Source of the DNA: Naumannella cuiyingiana
Lineage (GTDB): Bacteria > Actinomycetota > Actinomycetes > Propionibacteriales > Propionibacteriaceae
Length of the DNA: 64,000 bases
Assembly: GCF_013408305.1 (NCBI RefSeq)
Contig: NZ_JACBZS010000001.1
Span: forward strand, 2,480,001-2,544,000
Direction: 5' to 3'
The first letter of the stretch is position 1; every line of letters begins with the position of its first letter. Of this stretch, positions 50,290 to 59,620 are shown one piece after another. The notes under the pieces are model-generated. The model was given only the letters and a program-made list of their open reading frames with translations. It did no database searches and was not told the DNA's origin. The position numbers were made by a program, and so were the translations under genes.

Positions 50290-51885
50290 ATGACCTTTAT
50301 TGCGTCGAGGGCGCGCATCATGGCCGCAGGGATCACCCTCGGCCTGGCAGTGATCGGATCCCTGGCGATCGGCGGGCCCGCGCACGCCGAGGGCGGGGGC
50401 GTCACCCACCGGGTGGCCTGCGGCACCGACGCCCCGGACACGCTGGGATCGCTGGACGAGGTGAACGCGCTGCGGCTGGCGCCCGGCGACGCGGTGCTCT
50501 TCCAGCGGGGCACCACCTGCACCGGGACGCTCGCGCCCCGTGGCTCGGGCACCGCCGAGCAGCGGATCAGGATCGGCGCCTACGGCAAGGGGGCGCGGCC
50601 GGTGATCGACGGCGCCGGCGCGACCGACACGGTGCTCCTGCGCAACGTCTCCGGGTACGAACTGAGCGGCCTGGAGATCACCAACTCCGCCGATCCCGGC
50701 AGCAAGCGCCGCGGCGTGTTCGTGCTCGGCGAGGACGCCGGGGTGCTGGCCGACCTCACCATCCGCGATCTCTACGTGCACGATGTCTGGGGTGACGACA
50801 CCAAGGACACCGATGGCAGCGGCGGGATCATCGTCGCGGCGGCAGGCCGCAGCACCCCCACCAGCTTCCGCAACGTCGTGGTGGCCGACAACGTCGTCCG
50901 CGACGTCGACCGCAGCGGCATCGTGGTGGGCACATCGCTGTGGGGTGATCGACCCGAGTCCGGCAAGCCGGACGTCGTGTTGCCCTGGACGCCCAGCAGC
51001 GACGTCCTGATCAAGGGCAATGACGTCGCCAACACCGGCGGGGACGGGATCTTGATCTCCACCACCAAGCGCGGGCGGGTCGAGGACAACCGGGTCGACG
51101 GCTTCCAGGAACGCTCGGCGGGCTACAACGCGGGCATCTGGCCGTGGAACTCCGAGGACATCGTCTTCACCGGCAACGAGGCCTCCGGCGGCAGGACGAC
51201 CCGGGACGGGATGGCATTCGACATCGATCAGGGCACCAACAACGTGACCTTCGAGTACAACTACAGCCACGACAACGAGGGCGGCTTCTTCCTGCTCTGC
51301 AATGCGGCCGGCTCGATCCGCAATGCGGTGGTGCGCTACAACGTCAGCGTCAACGACTCCCATCGCGGCATCGAGACCTGCAGCGGGACGATCGACAGCG
51401 CGCAGATCTACAACAACACCATCTACATCGGCGACGGCGTCTCCCAGACCGTGATCAACGAGAACAACGCGAACACCCGCAACGTGCGCTTCGCCAACAA
51501 CCTGGTGCTCAAGGAGGGATCGGGCACCGCGAACTTCCGGCTCGCCAGTCCCGCGGGCTACCGGCTCGACCACAATCTGATCCGCAATGTCGGCAATCTG
51601 CCACCCAACCCCGGCGGCAGCACCGCCGACCCGATGCTTGTCGCGCCGGGCTCCGGCGGCTCGTCGATCGATGACCTCGACGGCTACCGGCTGCGTACCG
51701 GATCACCGGCCCACCGCGCCGGGGCCGTGCTGGACGACAACGGCGGCCGGGACTTCTTCGGTGCCCGGCTGCGCGGCGATGTACCGCCCAGCATCGGCGC
51801 CGACGACGCCGGCAACTGCACCGCGCCGAGCAGCCCGGGGCGGCCATTCCCGTGCCGGGGCACCGGCGTGGTGGGCCGCGGCTGA
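50290..51885 (+). CDS. Secreted right-handed parallel beta-helix protein
   Basis: A 531-residue exported protein. Residues 1-34 are a signal peptide (GPAHA at the end). The rest consists of repeated short strands with Asn-rich turns, as in pectate-lyase and NosD/PbH1 proteins: ISGYELSGLEITNSADPG-type, LIKGNDVANTGGDGILIS, VRYNVSVNDSHRGIETCSG, IYNNTIYIGDGVSQTVINENNANTRNVRFANNLVLK (residues 374-410 as landmark). The family includes polysaccharide lyases and epimerases; no catalytic set can be identified here. The ATG at 50290 puts the signal at the start. A polysaccharide-binding or degrading role outside the cell is likely. Confidence 0.82.
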   Translation: MTFIASRARIMAAGITLGLAVIGSLAIGGPAHAEGGGVTHRVACGTDAPDTLGSLDEVNALRLAPGDAVLFQRGTTCTGTLAPRGSGTAEQRIRIGAYGKGARPVIDGAGATDTVLLRNVSGYELSGLEITNSADPGSKRRGVFVLGEDAGVLADLTIRDLYVHDVWGDDTKDTDGSGGIIVAAAGRSTPTSFRNVVVADNVVRDVDRSGIVVGTSLWGDRPESGKPDVVLPWTPSSDVLIKGNDVANTGGDGILISTTKRGRVEDNRVDGFQERSAGYNAGIWPWNSEDIVFTGNEASGGRTTRDGMAFDIDQGTNNVTFEYNYSHDNEGGFFLLCNAAGSIRNAVVRYNVSVNDSHRGIETCSGTIDSAQIYNNTIYIGDGVSQTVINENNANTRNVRFANNLVLKEGSGTANFRLASPAGYRLDHNLIRNVGNLPPNPGGSTADPMLVAPGSGGSSIDDLDGYRLRTGSPAHRAGAVLDDNGGRDFFGARLRGDVPPSIGADDAGNCTAPSSPGRPFPCRGTGVVGRG

Positions 51886-51932
51886 GCCGCCCCGCCGGCG
51901 CGCCGCGGCGCGGCCCCGCTACGTTGTCGCGC

Positions 51933-52586
51933 GTGAGCTTCGCCGAGGCCTGCCGGGCCGGTTCCGCACGCGACTGGGACGCCGCCGTCAACCATCCGTT
52001 CGTCGACCAGTTGCTCGACGGCACCCTGCCCGATGACCGGCTGCGCCACTATCTGGTGCAGGACTACCAGTTCTGCGACGCGTTCGTGATCTTGCTCGGC
52101 GCGGCCGTCGCGACCGCGCCGGGGCTGGGGGAGCGGTTGCGGTTCGCGCGCGTCCTCGGCGCATTCGCCGCCGACGAGGACGACTACTTCACCCGCAGCT
52201 TCGACGAGCTCGGCGTACCCCCCGGCGAGCGCGCGGCACCGGAACTGGCCCGGCCGACCCGCGAGTTCGACGCACTGATGCGCGAGGCCGCCGGCTCGCG
52301 GTCCTATCCGGTGGTGTTGGCGGTGCTGCTGGTCGCCGAATGGCTCTACGGTGACTGGGCCGCGCGCGGTCGCGACCGCGATCTCGCCGCGCTCGCCCCG
52401 CGGCATCGCGACTGGATCCGGCTGCACGACAACCCCGACTACAACGCCTGGGTCGACTGGCTGCGCGCGGAGTTCGACAACGCCACGGCCGCCGCCGATG
52501 CCGAGCCCGCTGCGCAAGCCTTCGCCCGCGCAGTGCGCCTGGAACGTGCCTTCTTCGACGACGCGCTGATCGCACGAACTGCTTGA
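51933..52586 (+). CDS. TenA family protein (Cys-less type)
   Basis: A 217-residue all-helical protein: HPFVDQLLDGTLPDDRLRHYLVQDYQFCDAFVILLGAAVATAP, DEDDYFTRSFDELGV, SYPVVLAVLLVAEWLYGDWA and the C-terminal FARAVRLERAFFDDAL. It lacks the catalytic Cys of thiaminase II in the EWLYGDWA region, which marks the TenA_E branch that hydrolyses aminopyrimidine intermediates in thiamine salvage. The GTG at 51933 starts the first helix. No other thiamine genes are near, and no thiamine riboswitch was seen upstream. Confidence 0.82.
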   Translation: MSFAEACRAGSARDWDAAVNHPFVDQLLDGTLPDDRLRHYLVQDYQFCDAFVILLGAAVATAPGLGERLRFARVLGAFAADEDDYFTRSFDELGVPPGERAAPELARPTREFDALMREAAGSRSYPVVLAVLLVAEWLYGDWAARGRDRDLAALAPRHRDWIRLHDNPDYNAWVDWLRAEFDNATAAADAEPAAQAFARAVRLERAFFDDALIARTA

Positions 52587-52655
52587 CCCCGCCCGGGCGA
52601 ACCGCGAGACTCGGCCGAATCCGGTGCGGCGCGGCCCGGTGTGAAAGGTGTCATC

Positions 52656-54461
52656 GTGGACAACCTCGCCATCTTGGGCATGCTCGCCCTGGCCCCCATC
52701 CTGGTCGTCGGCGTACTGCTGGCCGGACTGCGCTGGCCGGCGAAGTACGCGATGCCGGTCGGCTTCGTCGTCACCGTGATCATCGCCGCGGCGGTGTGGC
52801 GGATGCGGCCGGTCAGCATCGCCGCCGCCGCGATCGAGGGCCTGATCACCGCCGCGACCCTGCTCTTCATCGTGTTCGGCGCGCTGTTGTTGTTGTCCAC
52901 GGTGAGTGGCTCGGGTGCGATGAACCGGATCAAGGCCGGCTTCAACGCGATCTCGCCCGATCGCCGCGTACAGGCGATCATCATCGGCTGGCTGTTCGGC
53001 TCGTTCATCGAGGGGGCGTCCGGTTTCGGGACGCCGGCCGCCGTCGTGGCGCCGCTGCTGTTGGCCCTGGGCTTCCCCGCGATGGCGGCGGTGCTGGTCG
53101 GATTGGTGATCCAGTCCACCCCGGTCAGCTTCGGCGCGGTGGGTACGCCGATCCTGGTCGGCGTCACCAACGGCCTCGGCCGCGACAGCGCCCCGATCCA
53201 GGCGCGGTTGGCCGAGCTGGGCGTGACCTATCCCGACTACGTCCGCGGGATCGGGCTCGAGGTCGCGATCATCCATGCGCTGTGCGGGCTGCTCATCCCG
53301 CTGATCCTGGTGACGATGCTGACGGGCTTCTTCGGCGAGCGGCGCAGCTTCGCCGAGGGCCTGAAGGTATGGCCGTTCGCGATCTATGCGTCGCTGGCGA
53401 TGACCGTGCCCTATGTGCTGGTGGCATGGTTGCTGGGACCGGAGTTCCCCTCGCTGCTCGGCGGGCTGATCGGGCTGGCGCTGGTGATGTTCACCTCCAG
53501 TCGCGGCTTCCTGATGCCGAAGGAGATCTTCGACTTCGGCCCGCGGGCGTCGTGGCCGGCGCGCTGGATGGGCAGCATCGATGCCGATCACCTGGACACC
53601 GAGGAGTCGCGCCCGATGCGGCTGATCACCGCCTGGTCGCCCTATCTGGTGCTGGCGGCCGTCCTGGTGCTGACCCGCGCGGTGCCGTCGGTGAAGGCCT
53701 TCTTCACCGCATCGGTGCCGCCGATGACGATCAAGGCCTCGAACATCCTCGGCACCTCGATCAGCACCACCGTGCAGCCGTTCTTCTCCCCGGGCTTCTG
53801 GCTGATCATCGCGGCGGCCGTCGCCTGGCTCACGCACCGGATGACCGGGCGGCAGATCGCGCAGGCCTGGCGGGTGTCCGGGCGCCAGCTCGCCGGCACC
53901 GCGGTCGCGCTGCTGTTCGCGGTGCCGCTGGTCCGGGTGCTGATCCAGTCCGGCGCCGCGAACAACGACTCAGGGCTGGCGAGCATGCCCGTCACCCTGG
54001 CCGAAGGTGCCGCGGCGCTGGCCGGCTCGGCCTGGCCGGTGCTCAGCCCGTGGATCGGCGCGCTCGGCGCCTTCGTGGCCGGCTCCAACACCGTGTCGAA
54101 TCTGACCTTCGCCCAGTTCCAGTGGTCGACCGGAGAGGCAATCGGCGTACCGCCGGAGCAGGTGGTCGCCACCCAGGCCGTCGGCGGGGCCGGCGGCAAT
54201 CCGGTCGCGATCCACAACATCGTCGCGGCCTCGGCGACCGTCGGCCTGCTCGGCCGCGAGGGCGACCTGATCCGCAAGACCGTGCTGGTCACCATGTACT
54301 ACTGCTTCGCCGCGGGGGCGATCGGCTTCATCGCCATCCACGGCCTCGGCCCGAATGCCGGCACCTTCGAGCTGATCGCCCTGATCATCGTGCTGGCCCT
54401 GGTCGCCTACTGGTTCGTCCGACGGGACCGCGCCCGGCGCCCGGAGGCGTCGGTATCGTGA
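52656..54461 (+). CDS. L-lactate permease (LctP family)
   Basis: A 601-residue membrane protein with at least twelve hydrophobic segments. [36 protein letters not shown] is the family signature (ASGFGTP), and [34 protein letters not shown] near the end is equally conserved. [22 protein letters not shown] is also typical. The protein imports L-lactate (or glycolate) with protons. GTG 52656 is preferred because AAAGGTG lies upstream; GTG 52641 is possible. The fgd gene begins 4 bp after the stop, so the two may form one operon. Confidence 0.9.
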   Translation: MDNLAILGMLALAPILVVGVLLAGLRWPAKYAMPVGFVVTVIIAAAVWRMRPVSIAAAAIEGLITAATLLFIVFGALLLLSTVSGSGAMNRIKAGFNAISPDRRVQAIIIGWLFGSFIEGASGFGTPAAVVAPLLLALGFPAMAAVLVGLVIQSTPVSFGAVGTPILVGVTNGLGRDSAPIQARLAELGVTYPDYVRGIGLEVAIIHALCGLLIPLILVTMLTGFFGERRSFAEGLKVWPFAIYASLAMTVPYVLVAWLLGPEFPSLLGGLIGLALVMFTSSRGFLMPKEIFDFGPRASWPARWMGSIDADHLDTEESRPMRLITAWSPYLVLAAVLVLTRAVPSVKAFFTASVPPMTIKASNILGTSISTTVQPFFSPGFWLIIAAAVAWLTHRMTGRQIAQAWRVSGRQLAGTAVALLFAVPLVRVLIQSGAANNDSGLASMPVTLAEGAAALAGSAWPVLSPWIGALGAFVAGSNTVSNLTFAQFQWSTGEAIGVPPEQVVATQAVGGAGGNPVAIHNIVAASATVGLLGREGDLIRKTVLVTMYYCFAAGAIGFIAIHGLGPNAGTFELIALIIVLALVAYWFVRRDRARRPEASVS

Positions 54462-54465
54462 TCGC

Positions 54466-55479
54466 ATGACGCAACCGCTGAGGCTCGGCTACAAGGCATC
54501 GGCAGAGCAGTTCGGGCCGCGCGAGCTGGTGGAGCTGGGGGTCGCCGCCGAAGCGAGCGGGATGGACTCGGCGGCGATCAGTGATCATTTCCAGCCGTGG
54601 CGCCACGAGGGCGGCCACGCCCCGTTCGCGCTGGCCTGGCTGGCGGCGGTCGGTGAGCGTACCGAACGGATCCAGCTCGGGACCTCGGTGATGACGCCGA
54701 CCTTCCGCTACAACCCGGCCGTGATCGCGCAGGCCTTCGCGACCCTCGGCATGCTGTACCCGGGGCGGATCATGCTCGGCATCGGCAGCGGTGAGGCGCT
54801 GAACGAGATCGCCACCGGCGCGGCGGCGGAGTGGCCGGACTTCAAGGAGCGGTTCGCGCGGTTGCGCGAGTCGGTACGCCTGATGCGTGAGCTGTGGCGC
54901 GGCGATCGCGTCAACTTCGACGGGGAGTTCTACCGCACGCGGGGGGCGTCGATCTATGACGTGCCCGAGGACGGCGTACCGATCTACGTGGCGGCCGGTG
55001 GGCCGATGGTGGCCCGGTACGCGGGCCGGGTCGGTGACGGTTTCATCTGCACGTCGGGCAAGGGGATGGAGCTCTACACCGAGAAGCTGTTGCCGGCGCT
55101 GGCCGAGGGTGCGGAGAAGGCCGACCGCGACGTCGAGGCGATCGACAAGATGATCGAGATCAAGATCAGCTACGACACCGATCCCGATGCGGCGCTGGAG
55201 AACTGCCGGTTCTGGGCGCCGCTGTCGCTGACTCCCGAGCAGAAGCACTCGATCGACGACCCGATCGAGATGGAGCGGGCCGCCGATGCGCTGCCGATCG
55301 AGCAGGTCGCCAAGCGCTGGATCGTGGCGTCCGATCCGGACGAGGCGGTGGCGGCGATCGAGCCGTATCGCCGGATCGGGTTCAACCACCTCGTCTTCCA
55401 TGCCCCGGGCAACGATCAGCGCCGCTTCCTGGAGCTGTTCGCCCGCGACCTGGCGCCCCGGCTGCGGGCGCTCGGCTGA
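54466..55479 (+). CDS. fgd: F420-dependent glucose-6-phosphate dehydrogenase
   Basis: A 337-residue luciferase-like TIM-barrel protein. It has the Fgd1 active-site residues at the expected places: [18 protein letters not shown] (Asp40, His41, Trp45), [13 protein letters not shown], and [10 protein letters not shown] (Glu110). The C-terminal half has [19 protein letters not shown] and [29 protein letters not shown]. It oxidises glucose 6-phosphate to the lactone while reducing coenzyme F420, so the organism must make F420. The best-known relatives are from mycobacteria and nocardioforms. Confidence 0.88.
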   Translation: MTQPLRLGYKASAEQFGPRELVELGVAAEASGMDSAAISDHFQPWRHEGGHAPFALAWLAAVGERTERIQLGTSVMTPTFRYNPAVIAQAFATLGMLYPGRIMLGIGSGEALNEIATGAAAEWPDFKERFARLRESVRLMRELWRGDRVNFDGEFYRTRGASIYDVPEDGVPIYVAAGGPMVARYAGRVGDGFICTSGKGMELYTEKLLPALAEGAEKADRDVEAIDKMIEIKISYDTDPDAALENCRFWAPLSLTPEQKHSIDDPIEMERAADALPIEQVAKRWIVASDPDEAVAAIEPYRRIGFNHLVFHAPGNDQRRFLELFARDLAPRLRALG

Positions 55480-55510
55480 GATCGCCCCGTTCCATCTCGG
55501 CCACCCCACT

Positions 55511-55537
55511 CCGAATTGTTTCCGTAGTTATGCCCGC
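55511..55537 (-). repeat. Third copy of the GCGGGCATAACT interspersed repeat
   Basis: Read on the minus strand, the core beginning GCGGGCATAACT and ending AATTCGG is identical to the 27-bp core at 27116. It lies 32 bp after the fgd stop, in the 229-bp gap before the convergent MFS gene. A weaker related string, GGGCGATAACTGACGAC, occurs at 55668-55684 in the opposite orientation. The rest of the gap holds nothing else recognisable. Confidence 0.85.
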
Positions 55538-55708
55538 TCCGAGCCCCGGATGGCGGCATCATCTGCGGTCGAGAACGCGACGAGCGTCGCCAGCTGCGGT
55601 ACGCCGGCGCGGCCCGAGGTGCCTCCGATCTCGTCGTGAGCTTTCGCCGCCCGGAGCCGCTTCCAGGGGGCGATAACTGACGACACGACTCGGCGGGCGA
55701 GGGCCGAG

Positions 55709-57082
55709 TCAGTTGCGGTCGCCGACCAGCGGCAGGGCGGCTGCCGGCGGTGCCGCGGTCGCGGTGTGCGCGGCCCGGGTTCGGGGCACCAGCAAGGTGA
55801 CGGCGGCCCCGGCGACGGCGACGCCGGCGAAGATCCAGAAGGTCGTTGCCGAGGTCAGTCCGGCGCCGATCAGCATCCCGCCGATCACCGGCCCCAGGAT
55901 GCCGCCGAGCCGGCCGAACCCGGCACACCAGGCGACGCCGGCTGCCCGCACGTTCGTGGCGTAGTAGTTCGACACCAGGCCATAGATCAACACCTGGGTG
56001 CCGATCGTGCCGACGCCCGCGAGGGCGACCAGCAGGAACAACAGGCCCAGTGGCAGCCCCGCCGTGAGCAGCACCAGCGCCAGCGCGGCCAGCAGGAAGG
56101 TCGTCGTGACCACCCGCTTGGCACCCGTCCGATCCGCCAGCCAGGAGGCGATCAGCCCGCCGATCACGGCGCCACCGTTCAGCACCAGCAGGAACAGCAG
56201 CGAGTTCTTGGCATTGAAGCCCGCCGTCTGCATGATCTGCGGCAGCCAGGTGTTCAGGCCGTAGGTGAGTAGCAGCCCGGCGAAGCTCATCAGGCCCAAC
56301 AGCGCCGTGCCGAGCAGGTAGCGCCGGCTCAGCAGGCCGCCGAAGCCGCGCCTGTCGCCCGCCTCGGCGTCCGCGGCCGATTCGGTTGCCGTCGGCAGCG
56401 GTACGCCGGTCCGCTCCGAAACCAGGCGCGCCTCCTCGAGCCGGCCCTGGGCGGCCAGCCAGCGCGGCGACTCCGGCAGCTTGGCCAGGGCCAGCGGCAA
56501 CAGAATGATCAGCGGCAGGGCGCCGATCACCATCATCCCGCGCCAGCCGATGGCATCGCGGAGCGCGATCGCGAGCAGCGATGCGAGCACGCCGCCGGTC
56601 GGTACGCCGCTGTAGACGATCGCGTTGTAGAGGTTCTTCCGGGCGGCGGGCGCGAACTCCGCCACCACGGCGCCGACAGTGGCCACCAGCGCCCCCATCC
56701 CGACACCCGCGGCGAAGCGCAGCAGGCCGAAGGTCGTCACCGAGTCGGCGAGCGCGGTCAGCCCCATCCCGACGGAGAACCAGACGATGTTGATCACCAT
56801 CATCCGGCGCCGCCCGATCCGGTCGCCGATCGCGCCCGCCGCGAGCGCGCCGATCAGCACGCCGACGAGCGCATAGGAGCCGAGTGCGCCCGCCTGCTCC
56901 GGGCTGACCGGTCCGAGCTGGGACGGGTCGGCCATCAGGGTGGGCAGGATGGTGCCGTAGACGACGAGGTCATAGCCGTCGAAGACGATCGCCACGACAC
57001 ACAGGCTGACCACCCAGATCACCGAACGGCGATGCCGGTCGGAGGACCAGGCCTTCTCTGGCGGGAGTGTGGTTGTACTCAT
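55709..57082 (-). CDS. Benzoate-type MFS transporter, AAHS family
   Basis: A 457-residue transporter with twelve hydrophobic segments. VAIVFDGYDLVVYGTILPTL carries the AAHS signature, GAIGDRIGRRRMMVI is the loop 2-3 motif, and the central loop holds LPTATESAADAEAGDRRGFGG. Its place after the catBCA genes, with benABC nearby, makes benzoate the most likely substrate (BenK role), but sequence alone does not prove it. ATG 57082 follows GGAGCG. A strong terminator separates it from catA, so it probably has its own promoter in the 166 bp upstream. Confidence 0.88.
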   Translation of the reverse strand: MSTTTLPPEKAWSSDRHRRSVIWVVSLCVVAIVFDGYDLVVYGTILPTLMADPSQLGPVSPEQAGALGSYALVGVLIGALAAGAIGDRIGRRRMMVINIVWFSVGMGLTALADSVTTFGLLRFAAGVGMGALVATVGAVVAEFAPAARKNLYNAIVYSGVPTGGVLASLLAIALRDAIGWRGMMVIGALPLIILLPLALAKLPESPRWLAAQGRLEEARLVSERTGVPLPTATESAADAEAGDRRGFGGLLSRRYLLGTALLGLMSFAGLLLTYGLNTWLPQIMQTAGFNAKNSLLFLLVLNGGAVIGGLIASWLADRTGAKRVVTTTFLLAALALVLLTAGLPLGLLFLLVALAGVGTIGTQVLIYGLVSNYYATNVRAAGVAWCAGFGRLGGILGPVIGGMLIGAGLTSATTFWIFAGVAVAGAAVTLLVPRTRAAHTATAAPPAAALPLVGDRN

Positions 57083-57247
57083 CGGACGCTCCATTGCATC
57101 GGTGGGGCCTGCATCTGGCCGGTGTCGGTGGACCGGGTGGTCCAGCACGATCCTGTCCGAAGTTGATCACTGTTGCCCCGGGGATAACCCGAGTGCTGAC
57201 CAAGGGAACGCGGGAAAGCGTTGCACAGAAGGCATCGTGGACATGAA

Positions 57248-57281
57248 GAACCGACCGGTGATCACGGTCACCGGTCGGTTC
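57248..57281 (-). terminator. Hairpin terminator after catA
   Basis: Perfect 14-bp arms, GAACCGACCGGTGA (57248-57261) and its reverse complement (57268-57281), enclose a six-base loop. The hairpin begins 8 bp beyond the catA stop codon on the minus strand. There is no strong U-tract. It should end the LysR-catBCA transcript before the transporter gene. Confidence 0.8.
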
Positions 57282-57289
57282 TGGACGCC

Positions 57290-58159
57290 TCAGCGCACGG
57301 GATCGAGCACGAAGTCGTACTCGGTGGAGTTCTTGCCCTCGCTCTCGGCGACGTCGAGCAGCAGCTCCGGCTTCACCGCCGAGGCGATGTCGTCGTCATT
57401 GTGCGCGTCGCCGGGGAAGTAGAGCTGCGCGGTCAGCGTCTCGTGGTCCGGCGCCTCGACCTTCACGTGCAGGTGAGCGGGACGCCAGGCATGCCAGCCG
57501 GCCGCAGCGATCAGCTTGCCGCAGGCGCCGTCGGTCGGGATCTGATAGGGCGCCGGCTGCACCGTGTTGATCTCGTAGCGCCCGTCGGCGTCCGTGCGTA
57601 CCCGCACGCGCAGGTTCCACTGGTCCAGGCCCGGCGCGAACTGGGAATAGAAGCCGTTGGCATCGGCATGCCACAGATCGACCACGGCATTCGACAGCGG
57701 CGTGCCGTCGACATCGCGGACCTGGCCGGCGAAGACCAACGGCGTACCCGGCTCGTCCTCGCGCATCGGAATCGTGGCCGGGCTGTCCTGCTCGGGCGCG
57801 CCCGGCACGTAGTACGGCCCCTCGATGGTCCCCTTGGAGCCCTTCCGGTGCGACGTGTTCACCTCCTCCACGCTGTGCTCCAGCCAGACATCGAGGAAGA
57901 GCGGCCATTCGCCGTCCTCGCCGACGCTGATCAGCCACGACTTCAAGGCGTTGTACTCGTCGTAGCTGACGCCGTGTTCGCGGACCAGATCGTTCGCGGC
58001 CTTGATCAGTGAGCCGGCGAGCAGCGCCACCCGTTCGGGGTCGACCTGCGCACTGCCGGTCTTGCCGGACTGGCGGAAGTTCGCGGTCGCGCCGGCGCCG
58101 GAATCGGCGGCGCGGGCGGCGAGCTCGTCGCTCGTCTTCGGGTCGGTGGTCTGGGTCAT
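57290..58159 (-). CDS. catA: Catechol 1,2-dioxygenase
   Basis: A 289-residue intradiol dioxygenase that opens catechol to cis,cis-muconate with a non-haem ferric ion. The N-terminal helical linker domain contains LAGSLIKAANDLVREHGVSYDEYNALKSWLISVGEDGEWPLFLDVWLEHSVE (landmark, residues 46-97). Ligands are Tyr in GTIEGPYYVPGAP, Tyr in GRYEINTVQPAPYQIP and the two His in PAHLHVKVEAPDH. AAAGGGG precedes ATG 58159. It is the last gene of the cat unit; a terminator hairpin follows. Confidence 0.94.
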   Translation of the reverse strand: MTQTTDPKTSDELAARAADSGAGATANFRQSGKTGSAQVDPERVALLAGSLIKAANDLVREHGVSYDEYNALKSWLISVGEDGEWPLFLDVWLEHSVEEVNTSHRKGSKGTIEGPYYVPGAPEQDSPATIPMREDEPGTPLVFAGQVRDVDGTPLSNAVVDLWHADANGFYSQFAPGLDQWNLRVRVRTDADGRYEINTVQPAPYQIPTDGACGKLIAAAGWHAWRPAHLHVKVEAPDHETLTAQLYFPGDAHNDDDIASAVKPELLLDVAESEGKNSTEYDFVLDPVR

Positions 58160-58196
58160 CGTTGAGCCCCTTTCTGGTGGTTGGTCCTTGTTCGGG

Positions 58197-58508
58197 CTAT
58201 TTCGGGTCGGTGCCCGCCGCGTCGGCGACGGCAAGATCGGAAGGATGGGTCGCCAACGGGTCGACCTGCACCCGCATGTAGGGAAACAGCGGCAACGACC
58301 ACAAGATCTCGTGCAGCCGCTCGTTGTCTGCCACGTCGAAGATGCTGATGTTGGAGTACGCCCCGGCGACCCGCCAGATGTGTACCCACTCGCCGGCGCG
58401 CTGCAGCTCATGGCACAGCGCCTTCTCGGCACTGATCAGTTCCTGGCGGTGCCCGGGATCAAGGTCGTGGGGGATGGCGACATCCATCCGCACGGCGTAC
58501 AACATCAT
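58197..58508 (-). CDS. catC: Muconolactone delta-isomerase
   Basis: A 103-residue protein matching CatC: MMLYAVRMDVAIPHDLDPGHRQELISAEKALCHELQRAGEWVHIWRVAGAYSNISIFDVADNERLHEILWSLPLFPYM (whole N-terminal part, residues 1-78). The conserved VHIWRVxGxYxNxSIFDV and LWxLPLFPYM segments are clear. It isomerises muconolactone to 3-oxoadipate enol-lactone. The first ATG (58508) overlaps the catB stop (ATGA); a second ATG follows directly. The C-terminus ends in a non-conserved tail. Confidence 0.93.
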   Translation of the reverse strand: MMLYAVRMDVAIPHDLDPGHRQELISAEKALCHELQRAGEWVHIWRVAGAYSNISIFDVADNERLHEILWSLPLFPYMRVQVDPLATHPSDLAVADAAGTDPK

Positions 58509-59620
58509 CGATCCTGTCGGTAGTGGGTGAGCTTGTCCTCGTCGATGGCGTAGCCGATGCCGGGCGCGGTGCGCAGTTCGAGCCGGCCGTCGACGATCTT
58601 GAGCGGCTCGGTCAGCAGGTCGTCGGACAGGTCGAGGAAGTTGGACAGCTCGCCGGCGCGTCGGCTGGTCGCACCGAACGCGGCGCCGAAGGCCAGGGTG
58701 CACATGGTGCCGACCTGTCCGTCGATCTGGTTGCCCATCACCACCTCGACGCCGAGCCCGGTGCACTGGCCGAGGATTGCCGCGGACTCGGTGAAGCCGG
58801 TCCGGGCGGTCTTGATCGAGATCGCATCGGCCGCGCCGCCGAGCAGTTCCCGGGTGATCTCCCCGGGCCGGGCCGCGCTCTCGTCGGCGACGAAGGGTAC
58901 GCGGAGCTGGCGGACCAGCCAGCGACGGCCGAGCACATCGTCGGCAGGGCACAGCTCCTCCGCGAGGGTCAGCCCGAGATCGTCCATGGCTCGCATCGCC
59001 TCGGCGGCCTCGCTGGCGCTCCAGCCCCGGTTGCCGTCGACGTAGAGCTCGACCTCGTCGCCGAAGTGTTCGCGCAGCGCCCGGCAGACATCGGTGTCGA
59101 GCCGCCAGGGCCGCCGGCCGACCTTGATCTTGAACGTGGTGATGCCGTGTTCGGCACGCATCCGCTCGGCCTCGTCGACCATCGCCTGCGGGCTGTCGAA
59201 GCCGAGCATGTGGCTGACCCGCATCGATTCGCCGTGGCCGCCCAGTAGGTCGCTGACCCGCACGCCGAGCGTCGTGCCGAGGGCGTCCCAGATCGCCATG
59301 TCGAGCGCCGCCTTGGCCGCCGGATTCCCTACCGTGCGGCGGAAGTCGGCGTGCACCTGCTCGCGCGCCAGGGCGGAGCGCCCGATCACCTGCGGCCCGA
59401 GCACGTCGTCGATGATCGCGGTGATCGAGGCCTGGGTCTCGCCGTAGGTGTAGGGACGCGGTGGCGCATCGGCCACTCCGATCACCCCGTCGGACGTCCG
59501 CACCCGGACCAGCACATGATCGGCGGTGTGCGCCTCGCCGCTCGCGAACCGCAGCGGCTTGCGGTAGTCGATCCGGTACGGGATCGCCTCGACCGCGTCG
59601 ATGATCATCTGTTCGCTCAC
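58505..59620 (-). CDS. catB: Muconate cycloisomerase
   Basis: A 371-residue enolase-superfamily enzyme that turns cis,cis-muconate into muconolactone. The catalytic Lys pair is in ITTFKIKVGRRPW; metal ligands are Asp in ELYVDGNRGW, Glu in LAEELCPADD and Asp in FVADESAARPGE; a second Lys is in ISIKTARTGFTES. The N-terminal lid has IPYRIDYRKPLRFASGE. The GTG start overlaps the LysR gene stop (GTGA), which ties regulator and pathway expression together. Confidence 0.92.
   Translation of the reverse strand: MSEQMIIDAVEAIPYRIDYRKPLRFASGEAHTADHVLVRVRTSDGVIGVADAPPRPYTYGETQASITAIIDDVLGPQVIGRSALAREQVHADFRRTVGNPAAKAALDMAIWDALGTTLGVRVSDLLGGHGESMRVSHMLGFDSPQAMVDEAERMRAEHGITTFKIKVGRRPWRLDTDVCRALREHFGDEVELYVDGNRGWSASEAAEAMRAMDDLGLTLAEELCPADDVLGRRWLVRQLRVPFVADESAARPGEITRELLGGAADAISIKTARTGFTESAAILGQCTGLGVEVVMGNQIDGQVGTMCTLAFGAAFGATSRRAGELSNFLDLSDDLLTEPLKIVDGRLELRTAPGIGYAIDEDKLTHYRQDR

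Noticed and set aside
51684-53837. 717-residue minus-strand frame opposite the TenA-like and lactate permease genes
   Set aside because: Gly/Arg/Gln-rich and without motifs; both plus-strand genes have conserved signatures.
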